From an uncultured Oligoflexia bacterium (GTDB lineage Bacteria; Bdellovibrionota; Bacteriovoracia; Bacteriovoracales; Bacteriovoracaceae), in assembly GCA_950060715.1 (NCBI GenBank), contig CATLVA010000079.1, forward strand, positions 1-6,813: 6,813 nt of DNA, read 5' to 3'. A model generated the notes under the pieces. It did not search any database, was not told the DNA's origin, and saw nothing but the letters and a program-made list of their open reading frames with translations. Below are positions 1-6,700 of the stretch, piece after piece; positions within the stretch are counted from its first letter, which is position 1, and each line of letters starts with the position of its first letter. Both the position numbers and the translations under genes were made by a program.

Positions 1-1190
1 CCTTTACTCATATAATAACGGCAGGCATAGATAGCTTCACCATTAAGAACTCCTATTCTCCAGTCGAATTCAGTTGGTAAATACTTTTGAATGAGCACAA
101 GAGACGTTTTTTTCAAAAACTCGTCTAGATAAGATTTTAATTCTTCTCTATCTTTTGCTTTTTTTACCCCGAGGCTAAAACTCCCATCAGGAATCTTTAA
201 GACAACCGGAAAAGAAAACTCTGACTCGATCATCTCTAATGTTCCAGCTTTACTATCAGAAACAAAGCTTGAAGGTAGCTGTGGGATTCCATTTCTTTCC
301 ATTAGATTGAACATAAAAATTTTATTGGTACATTTCAAAATACTTTCAGGGTCATCAATAACCACAAGACCTTCCTGTTGCGCCCGATGACTAAAAGTAT
401 AAGTATGATTTTTTATCGAAGTCGTCTCCCTAATAAAAAGTCCATCAAACTCATTTATCCGAGCAAGATCCTTCTTACCGATTCGTTCAGTATAAATACC
501 TTTATTAGCAAATACTCTCTCAAAGTTTTTCAATGCTTCCTCGTTTGAAGGAGGCAATTGTTCTTCAGGGTTTGTTAAAATTGCTAAATCAAAAACATAG
601 TTCTTTTTTGGGTTAGGTAAACGCCACATCTTAGTTGAAAAGTCTTCGAGTGCTTTACCAAAAACTTCTTCTTCACCTTCATTCAATTCCGTAAAAGAGA
701 TTGAAATAACAGAATCTATATTCCATATTTTCTTTTGAACTAGCCTTATTTCTAAAATAGGACATGGAAATTGTTCAAATATTTGCTGTGCTAGTTCTTT
801 GAAGATTGAGTAGCTGGTCTTTCCAAAATAAATTCTAAAAGCAATTGATTTAAGTTCTTGAGAATTTTTTGTGAATTTCTTTGCAGCAGCCTCCGCAGCT
901 TCTTGCAGTTCATCTAAATTATAGGTGTAGAGCTTTTTGCGACTAAGGTCATTTAAAACTTTAATCGAAGGTATAACCCTATGATTTCTTGATTCTGCTA
1001 ATAAGGAACAATAATACCCGTGAGATAAATACTTGTAACTCTTGCACAGGTTAATAACTCTTGTGGCCCGTCTCTTTTTTCCCTCCGAGCGAAAATTGAA
1101 AAGATAATCTTTAGCAGTCATTAAATGTTCTGAAGGAAAATAGACTTCCCAGTCTTCAACATGGTCTACCAATACAATATATTCTCTCAC
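1..1190 (-). CDS. RimK-like ATP-grasp ligase with RLAN N-terminal domain (3' end outside window)
   Basis: Predicted ATP-dependent carboxylate-amine ligase that joins an amino acid or peptide to an acceptor through an acyl-phosphate. 396 codons are visible and the frame is open to the left edge, so the C-terminal part of the ATP-grasp domain is missing. Residues about 1-155 match the RLAN domain (RimK-like ATP-grasp N-terminal), with the signature stretch RVINLCKSYKYLSHGYY at 44-60 followed by SLLAESRNHRVIPS. The ATP-grasp part begins near residue 200. FDGLFIRE (248-255), PVVLKIPDGSFSLGV (328-342, nucleotide-binding Lys332) and FDWRIGVLNGEAIYACRYY (375-393) are typical of RimK relatives. I chose GTG at 1190 because AGAGG (1196-1200) lies 5 nt upstream; GTG at 1196 would overlap that site. 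It is divergent from the GNAT-C39 gene, the usual neighbour of RLAN proteins. Family assignment is firm. The substrate is unknown, and it should not be read as ribosomal-protein S6 ligase. Confidence 0.9.
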   Translation of the reverse strand, partial: MREYIVLVDHVEDWEVYFPSEHLMTAKDYLFNFRSEGKKRRATRVINLCKSYKYLSHGYYCSLLAESRNHRVIPSIKVLNDLSRKKLYTYNLDELQEAAEAAAKKFTKNSQELKSIAFRIYFGKTSYSIFKELAQQIFEQFPCPILEIRLVQKKIWNIDSVISISFTELNEGEEEVFGKALEDFSTKMWRLPNPKKNYVFDLAILTNPEEQLPPSNEEALKNFERVFANKGIYTERIGKKDLARINEFDGLFIRETTSIKNHTYTFSHRAQQEGLVVIDDPESILKCTNKIFMFNLMERNGIPQLPSSFVSDSKAGTLEMIESEFSFPVVLKIPDGSFSLGVKKAKDREELKSYLDEFLKKTSLVLIQKYLPTEFDWRIGVLNGEAIYACRYYMSK

Positions 1191-1195
1191 ACCCA

Positions 1196-1200
1196 CCTCT
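1196..1200 (-). promoter_or_regulatory. Ribosome binding site of the RLAN/RimK-like gene
   Basis: AGAGG on the minus strand ends 5 nt before GTG at 1190. It favours that GTG over the in-frame GTG at 1196, which this site would overlap. Confidence 0.5.
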
Positions 1201-1227
1201 TTTTTAAAGGGCAATCCTTAGCTTCGA

Positions 1228-1236
1228 TGTTATAAT
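1228..1236 (+). promoter_or_regulatory. Extended -10 promoter for the GNAT-C39 gene
   Basis: TGTTATAAT gives a perfect -10 hexamer (TATAAT, 1231-1236) preceded by the TGn extension. The expected -35 position (about 1208-1213) has no good match, as is common for extended -10 promoters. Transcription would start near 1243, about 20-30 nt before the candidate start codons at 1262 and 1274. The site lies in the 71-bp gap between divergent genes. The opposite strand also carries TATAAC-like and GTGACC-like elements (about 1229-1234 and 1250-1255) that could serve the RimK-like gene, but this is weaker. Confidence 0.6.
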
Positions 1237-1261
1237 GAGTTTAAATAATGGTCACTAAAAA

Positions 1262-2368
1262 TTGAGAGAAAATGTGAAATATAGACCCGCTAAAAAATCT
1301 GATGTCCCCGAGTTAGTTAAACTCGAAAACTCTTCTTTTAAAACTGACAGACTTAGTGCCAGAAATTTTCGTTACTTTATCGACCTTTCACATGGCGAAG
1401 TCTTAGTTCAAACCAATGAGGGCGAGATTTCAGGCTACGGAATCCTACTCTTTCATAGAGGAACTGCCCTCGCAAGACTGTACTCAATTGCCGTTAGCTC
1501 TAAATTTAGGGGGCAAGGACTAGGAAAAAAACTTCTTACAAAATTAGAAGCAATCGCAAGTGAAAGAGAGTGTACTTATCTAAGACTAGAAGTCAGAACA
1601 AATAATACAGCAGCAATCGAACTTTACGAATCTCAAGGCTACAGAAAGTTTGCCCACAAAGAACATTACTATGAGGACAACCAAGACGCCGAATGCTATG
1701 AGAAAAAAATCAGAAGTTTAAAAGGCAAAAAAATTAAGGGACCGAAAGTTCCTTACTATCAACAAACAACTGAATTTACCTGCGGAGCTGCGTCGCTTCT
1801 TATGGCAATGAAGGCTTTAAACAAAAAAATTAAACTCTCTCGCGAGCACGAAATTGAACTCTGGCGGGAGGCGACAACAATTTTTATGACGAGCGGACAC
1901 GGTGGATGTGGGCCTCACGGACTAGCTCTTGCGGCTGAGAAACGAGGTTTTAAAGTTGAGGTATTTTTAAATTCATCAGCTTCACTATTTATAGAAGGTG
2001 TGCGATCACCCCATAAAAAAGAAATTATCGAACTCGTACAAAAGTCTTTTGAAAAGAAAATTGCGGCAAGTACAATAAAGGTCTACGAAGACGAGTATGA
2101 TTGGGCGACAATAAAAGATATTTTCGCCGAAGGAGGAATTCCAATTCTTCTGATTAGTGCTTATCGCCTGACGGAGTCAAAGGCCCCCCACTGGATTGCT
2201 TTAACCGCCATCGAGAATGATTTTATATATTTCCATGATCCAGAGGTAATTGAGCATCAAACACCATTTGATAATATCAATATACCAGTGCGCAGAGACG
2301 AGTTTGAACTCATGGCAAAATTTGGGTCGAGACAACTCAAAAGTATTGTTGCTATCTATCCAAGTTAA
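1262..2368 (+). CDS. GNAT acetyltransferase fused to C39-like cysteine peptidase
   Basis: Two-domain cytosolic protein of 368 residues. Residues about 5-150 form a GNAT N-acetyltransferase, with the acetyl-CoA-binding motif RGQGLG at 83-88 after LYSIAVSSKF and the late GNAT segment NNTAAIELYESQGY (114-127). Residues about 160-368 form a papain-like/C39-family peptidase: Gln168 and Cys174 in EFTCGAASLLMAM, the family-typical SGHGGCGPHGLALAAEKRGF (211-230), His310 in APHWIAL and Asp326 in FHDPE make a complete catalytic set. This fusion is the known neighbour of RLAN/RimK-like ligases, here transcribed divergently 71 bp away. The pair is predicted to make, acetylate or trim peptides; the substrate is unknown. 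The start is uncertain: TTG at 1262 has no clear Shine-Dalgarno, whereas in-frame GTG at 1274 follows GAGAG by 5 nt and would give a protein 4 residues shorter that begins KYRPA. The sequence shows no signal peptide or membrane segment. Confidence 0.9.
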   Translation: MRENVKYRPAKKSDVPELVKLENSSFKTDRLSARNFRYFIDLSHGEVLVQTNEGEISGYGILLFHRGTALARLYSIAVSSKFRGQGLGKKLLTKLEAIASERECTYLRLEVRTNNTAAIELYESQGYRKFAHKEHYYEDNQDAECYEKKIRSLKGKKIKGPKVPYYQQTTEFTCGAASLLMAMKALNKKIKLSREHEIELWREATTIFMTSGHGGCGPHGLALAAEKRGFKVEVFLNSSASLFIEGVRSPHKKEIIELVQKSFEKKIAASTIKVYEDEYDWATIKDIFAEGGIPILLISAYRLTESKAPHWIALTAIENDFIYFHDPEVIEHQTPFDNINIPVRRDEFELMAKFGSRQLKSIVAIYPS

Positions 2369-2376
2369 TTTTAAAG

Positions 2377-2402
2377 AAAAAAAAGGCCCTGAACGGGCCT
2401 TT
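2377..2402 (-). terminator. Rho-independent terminator, usable from both sides
   Basis: AAAGGCCC (2382-2389) and GGGCCTTT (2395-2402) form an 8-bp stem with a 5-nt loop. Read on the minus strand the hairpin is followed by eight T residues (complement of 2377-2384), an excellent terminator for the cold-shock gene, which stops at 2413. On the plus strand it lies 13 nt after the GNAT-C39 stop with only a short T run, so it is probably also used there but less efficiently. Confidence 0.9.
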
Positions 2403-2412
2403 GTTATGTAAA

Positions 2413-2610
2413 CTAGTTAACAGCTTTTACTTGCTCAGCACAAGGACCTTTTCTTCCTTGTCCTACTTCGTACTCAACTGAATCACCCTCTTGAAGAGAA
2501 CCTGCTTCTACAGCTGATACGTGAACAAAAAGATCGTCTCCACCACCATCTGGTTTAATGAATCCAAATCCTTTTTCTGTGTTAAAAAATTTTACTTTTC
2601 CTGTCGCCAT
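2413..2610 (-). CDS. CspA-family cold-shock protein
   Basis: A 65-residue single cold-shock domain, the normal length for the family. These proteins bind single-stranded RNA/DNA and act as RNA chaperones or antiterminators in the cytoplasm. The RNP1 motif KGFGFI is at 13-18 and RNP2 LFVHV at 27-31, with aromatic residues at positions 8, 9, 15, 17 and 28. The C-terminal [13 protein letters not shown] replaces the more usual GPQAENV-type ending and places a cysteine at residue 57. The start is ATG at 2610, preceded by AGGAG with an 8-nt spacer. A longer reading to 2685 would add a 25-residue tail that is not family-like and would run through the leader. It appears monocistronic, with its own promoter (2747-2775), a long leader and a strong terminator. 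Whether it is cold-induced or constitutive cannot be told from the sequence. Confidence 0.96.
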   Translation of the reverse strand: MATGKVKFFNTEKGFGFIKPDGGGDDLFVHVSAVEAGSLQEGDSVEYEVGQGRKGPCAEQVKAVN

Positions 2611-2740
2611 CTTAATTACTCCTGTACGCCTTGTGGAATTGTCTAAATAATAAAAACTAATAATCGAATTTAATATAGACAGCAACTTAAAAAGAAACTA
2701 ACTAAAAATTCTATTACTATCGCGTTGACCTGTTCAACAC
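2611..2740 (-). promoter_or_regulatory. Long structured 5' leader of the cold-shock mRNA
   Basis: From the predicted transcription start (about 2740) to the ATG is about 130 nt, similar to the long untranslated leaders of cspA-type genes. Two stem-loops are possible. GTTGA/TCAAC with a 5-nt loop (2724-2738) sits near the 5' end. TGTCTA/TAGACA (2640-2645 with 2676-2681) closes an AT-rich loop just upstream of the ribosome binding site. GGCGTACAG (2622-2630) overlaps the Shine-Dalgarno and shares the seven-base core CGTACAG with the E. coli cold-box consensus. The leader is inferred from the promoter and the family; regulation by it is not shown. Confidence 0.5.
2619..2623 (-). promoter_or_regulatory. 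Shine-Dalgarno site of the cold-shock gene
   Basis: AGGAG on the minus strand, 8 nt before ATG at 2610. It fixes the start of the 65-residue protein and rules against the longer reading. Confidence 0.85.
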
Positions 2741-2746
2741 AATCGA

Positions 2747-2775
2747 ACTATAACAGCGGTTGAAATCTAATTCAA
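2747..2775 (-). promoter_or_regulatory. Sigma-70-type promoter of the cold-shock gene
   Basis: On the minus strand, -35 TTGAAT (2770-2775) and -10 TATAGT (2747-2752) are separated by exactly 17 bp, and the -10 carries a TGn extension (TGTTATAGT). Matches to consensus are 4/6 and 5/6. The predicted start of transcription is near 2740. Confidence 0.65.
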
Positions 2776-2802
2776 GCAATTTGTATTTAGTAATAATTAA
2801 TT

Positions 2803-2833
2803 TCTCACCGTAACTAATTGATTTTGTGTGAGA
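2803..2833. repeat. Interrupted inverted repeat TCTCAC-N19-GTGAGA
   Basis: Perfect 6-bp arms at 2803-2808 and 2828-2833 around a 19-nt AT-rich spacer. The repeat lies between the cold-shock promoter and the EEP gene. It could be a protein-binding site or chance in AT-rich DNA. Confidence 0.3.
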
Positions 2834-2837
2834 TTTT

Positions 2838-2870
2838 AGTGAATCTTTAACTATTTTTGACTAATTCACT
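2838..2870. repeat. Interrupted inverted repeat AGTGAAT-N19-ATTCACT
   Basis: Perfect 7-bp arms at 2838-2844 and 2864-2870, again around a 19-nt spacer, beginning 4 bp after the previous repeat. The GTGA cores of the two repeats (2828-2831 and 2839-2842) are in direct orientation exactly 11 bp apart, about one helical turn. A regulatory role is inference. Confidence 0.35.
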
Positions 2871-2930
2871 TAAAAGTTCCCCTTTATTACCTACCTCAAC
2901 AAATTGGCAATTTATTCATAGAATAAAACC

Positions 2931-3782
2931 ATGAAAAAAATTATTTTAATGTTCCTAGTTTTCTCATGGAATTTGGCCACAGCTCAAGACATGAGAGTCA
3001 TGACTTTTAACACAACGTGTTCTCTTTGCAACAAAGGAAAATTTGATTCTTTCAAGCAAAGAAAGCACTGGATAGTAGATACGATTAAGAGAAACAATCC
3101 TGACCTAATCGGAATGCAGGAGGTACTGACTCACTGGCAACTCAACTGGTTTAAAAAAGAACTTCAAGACTATGATATGATCTATCACCGAAAGTTCTAT
3201 ATCTTTCGCTATGCAGATCCTGCTATTTTCATCAAAAGAGATCGATTTACAATTCAGCGCTGGGGTGGATTTTGGTTAGGTCCTCTTAAAGGATGGTTTA
3301 GCTTTGGTTGGAAGTTTGGACTACCTAGAAGAATTCAATGGACTAGGCTTCGTGATAATTATACTGACAGGGAATTTTATTTCTCTTCCTCTCATTTTGA
3401 TAACAGACCAAAAAATAAGAACAAATCTGCCAAGGTTTTTGTCAATGCATTTAAAAATGTCGATGCTCCCGTTATCTTAGCGGCAGACACGAATTTAAAA
3501 CCTGAAATGGAAGGCTACCAGCACATCACGCAAAGCTATTACGATAGCTATGAACTCTCTGATGAAACTATCTTTGTTAAAAACTCTGATACCAATAAAG
3601 ATGATTCATGTAATCTTGAAAAAGGAAAAACTTTTCCCGAGTGTCGAGTCGATCATATTTTCTTGAGTAAAAAGAATCATTGGTTGGTAAAACTTTGGGG
3701 AGTTGATCAATTTAAATATGGGGAGAACAGTAGGTTCACATCTGACCATAGAGCTTATTTTGCGGATATAGAGCTTAAATAG
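2931..3782 (+). CDS. Secreted endonuclease/exonuclease/phosphatase-fold hydrolase
   Basis: A 283-residue member of the EEP superfamily (DNase I, exonuclease III, sphingomyelinase, inositol-phosphatase fold), a metal-dependent phosphodiesterase. Residues 1-18 form a Sec signal peptide: a KK start, a hydrophobic core, then A-T-A before Gln19, the likely cleavage site. It should therefore act in the periplasm or outside the cell. The active-site set is complete: Asn27 (MTFN), Glu64 (GMQEV), His155 (SSSHFD), Asp186 and Asn188 (LAADTN), Asp241-His242 (RVDHIF) and Asp272-His273 (TSDHRAYF). Cys30/Cys33 (CSLC) and Cys227/Cys238 could form disulfides after export. A tryptophan/glycine-rich insert at 110-137 (WGGFWLGPLKGW and following) may shape the substrate site. 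The ATG at 2931 has no Shine-Dalgarno. Nucleic acid, phospholipid and sugar-phosphate substrates all remain possible. The gene ends one base before the convergent NRPS stop. Confidence 0.88.
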   Translation: MKKIILMFLVFSWNLATAQDMRVMTFNTTCSLCNKGKFDSFKQRKHWIVDTIKRNNPDLIGMQEVLTHWQLNWFKKELQDYDMIYHRKFYIFRYADPAIFIKRDRFTIQRWGGFWLGPLKGWFSFGWKFGLPRRIQWTRLRDNYTDREFYFSSSHFDNRPKNKNKSAKVFVNAFKNVDAPVILAADTNLKPEMEGYQHITQSYYDSYELSDETIFVKNSDTNKDDSCNLEKGKTFPECRVDHIFLSKKNHWLVKLWGVDQFKYGENSRFTSDHRAYFADIELK

Positions 3783-3783
3783 A

Positions 3784-6700
3784 CTAAATCTTTCTTAGGT
3801 ATTGAGAAAATATTTTAGCTACTTCAGGTGACTCTACAAATTCATCGTGTGGAGCATCGACATAATCTACCTCAATGGAACCTGTCGTGTAATCCCCCCA
3901 CCCCAAATCTCTCTTAGAATGCTGACCATGTTTTTTTAGAGGAATTCTAATCAGGTATATATCGATATTTGTTTTAGAGGGCGTATAGTTTCGAGTGGCC
4001 ATAAAATTATAAAATTCTAACAATGGTCCTCGGAAAATCATAGGTAATGGCCGATTGAACAACTGAAAAATTGTGTTCATAACACCTAGGAATCGTCGTT
4101 TTACTTGGTCAACTCCAAAACTTCTAAAACCTTTTTTGATCTTCCGGTTTGATTGTTCAATATTGTCTAAATTAGCAGTAGGAACAGCAGTGTCAAACAT
4201 GATGACTCGTTTAACGGTTTTATGATGCTCATTTAGAATTTTACCAACTTCGTAAGCGAGGATGCCTCCCATACTACCACCAACCAACACAAATGGTGTA
4301 TCCCCTGCTAAACTTAACATCTGCTCGGCATATGACTTTGCAAGTTCTCGGATAGAAGACATATTTATATTGAATCCATCAACCCCCGTCGACTGTAGCC
4401 CGAAGCAGCGATAGTCATTAATGGAATCCACAAAAACTTTGTAATTTAAAATATTTCCACCAATAGCATGAAAAAAGAAAACTTGATTCTTTTCACTTCC
4501 CTCATTCAATTTCAGTAAGTTTGAAAATTCTTTTTTTCCCGTTTTTAATACGACCTGTATTCGTTTCGATAAGTCCTCTAACCGAGGAAATTGGAATAGT
4601 TCTGAAAGCTCTAGATTACAATGATAGAGATTTTCGATTTCATGAAAAATTCTCATTGCAATCATAGAGTTTCCTCCGATCTCGAAGAAGTTATCCTCTT
4701 TGTAAATAAGTTTGCGATTTAATTGCACTCTCCAAATTTCAGCGAGCTTTTTTTCAACTTCGGTTTCAGGGGCCCTTCCTTGTCTTGTTGCTACAGCTAC
4801 AATTTGCGATTCGAGCTGACTTCGATCGACCTTTCTATTTGGAGTAAGTGGAACGCCGTCTATAATCTTAAACTGATCAGGTATCATATAATATGGCAGT
4901 CGCACTTTTAAAAAACTTCGTATCGATTTTTCATCTAAGCTCTCTGCATCTACGACACAAAATGCGACAAGTACCTTTTTTTGATTATCGACTTCTTGAA
5001 CTGCACAGACACAATCCTTAACTCCGTCATAGCTTTTAATCTTGTACTCTATCTCTTCGAGTTCTATCCTAAAGCCTCTAATTTTTACTTGGGTATCATT
5101 TCGGCCCAAAATTTGTATTTCGCCCTTCCCTGTATATCGTGCTAAATCACCAGTGCGATAGAAAATTTTTTCACCGACACTGATAAATTTTTCTTTTGTT
5201 TTTGCCTGATCAAAGAGATAGCCATTGGCCACACCAAGTCCCCCGATCAACAATTCGCCGACAGCTCCAACGGGCACCATATTGTCACTATTATCTAGAA
5301 CCAATAGTTCTGTGTTACTTATTGGTTTTCCAACAGATATAAAGTTTCCGCCCAACTTAATTTCTTTGAGTGTAGACCAAACTGTCGTTTCTGTTGGCCC
5401 ATACATATTCCAAAGTTTGGCCACCTTCCCATCAAGAGAATTAACCAATTCAAATGGTAGTTTTTCCCCGCCACATAGGGCCTTGAGATCAGTTTTCCCT
5501 TTCCAACCAAAACTCAACATAAGCTTCCAAGTTGTGGGCGTAGCTTGCATGAAAGTAATATTTCGACTATCTATAATTTGAACCAACTCATTAGGTGACC
5601 TAGCTTCCTCGTCATCAGCGAGATAAATTTTTGCTCCACATATTAATGGTAGAAAGACCTCTAATACTGAAATATCAAAAGACAAAGTCGTTACTGCACA
5701 AAGAGTGTCTATCTTTTTAATATTTAATTCGTTTTTCATAGCAAAAAGAAAATTAGACATTGCCCTAAGCGAAATCTCTACCCCCTTAGGAAGTCCAGTG
5801 GAACCTGAGGTAAATATGACATATGCAGAATTTCTCACTGAAACTTCGCTTTCGTTATCTTGCTCGTAGTTGCCGAATTCGTTCTCAATTTCTTTCAGAG
5901 ATTCATCAGTAAAAGTATAAACCGCTTTAGCGTAATCTTTCATATAAGATATGCGCTCGTCTGGAAACTTGGGATCGATGGGAAGGTAAGTAAACCCTGC
6001 TTTAAGTATTCCCAACAAGACTCCAATAAGTTTGGGACTGCGACTCAATTCAACAGCGATTATTTCAGGTTTACTAAAACGAGACCTCAAATAATTTGCT
6101 ATCTTATTAGAGTAAGAACTCAGTTCTTGGTAGTTCATTTGCGAGTTCTTAGTTTCAATAGCAACTTCATTTGGATATTTCTCAGCAAATTGTTCAAAGC
6201 TAACTAACCAGCTATCTTGAAACTCATCTTTCTTTCCATGACCGAATTTTGATAAAGCTTCCTTGTGCTCAAATGACAGACCTATCTCCTGGAGAGATTT
6301 ATCAGACTCTTCAGTTAAATCATTTAAAATAAATAGAAAATCTTCTTGGAATCGCTCTACAGTTTCTGGCAAAAACAAATCAGGCGAAAAATGAAAACCT
6401 CCCTCTATATGGTCTGCATAGTTTGCGATCCAAAGATCTAAATCACTATGAGGAAGCCCTGAGTTTAGATGTTTTCTTTCATACTCAATTCCTGCCATTT
6501 CAAATTTTTTCAACGAAAAGTCTTGGTACATATAAAAGATTTTATAAACTTCATCTGAAAAGGCTTCTTTAATTTTTTCAAAGCCTACCTTAGAGAAGCA
6601 CCGGTGTTGGTTCACTGAACCTCTAATATTGTTAATCGTCTTAAGAGTAGAGCTTAAATCTATATTGATTGGAAGTAGGCTCGTACTAGCATAAAAGCCA

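Larger units (their letters stand above)
2686..2930. other. AT-rich intergenic region between the divergent csp and EEP genes
   Basis: No gene is supported here. The segment contains the cold-shock promoter (2747-2775), the start of its leader and two interrupted inverted repeats (2803-2870). For the EEP gene I see only a possible TAGAAT -10 at 2919-2924, six bases before the ATG, paired with a poor TCAACA at 2896-2901 (17-bp spacer). TTGACT at 2857-2862 has no properly spaced -10. Confidence 0.5.

Noticed and set aside
1194..1196. GTG at 1196 as start of the RimK-like gene
   Set aside because: It overlaps the AGAGG site that serves GTG at 1190; its own upstream purine run (about 1215-1219) is too far away.
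2611..2685. 25-residue N-terminal extension of the cold-shock protein from an upstream start
   Set aside because: It is not family-like, lacks a ribosome site and lies in the leader; ATG at 2610 has a good AGGAG at 8 nt.
2857..2890. TTGACT (2857) with TATTAC (2885) as the EEP promoter
   Set aside because: The 22-bp spacer is too long for a sigma-70 promoter.
3770..3800. Bidirectional terminator at the EEP/NRPS junction
   Set aside because: No stem of useful length with a T run could be found by reading both strands.
4723..4911. Open frame on the plus strand inside the NRPS gene
   Set aside because: Antisense shadow of a domain-rich coding region; no recognisable protein.
5225..5581. Open frames on both strands within the adenylation domain (5225-5581 plus, 5319-5510 minus)
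   Set aside because: They overlap conserved A-domain motifs in another frame and resemble no known protein.
5860..6207. Plus-strand open frame of about 115 codons
   Set aside because: It lies antisense to the start of the A domain, without a ribosome site or family features.
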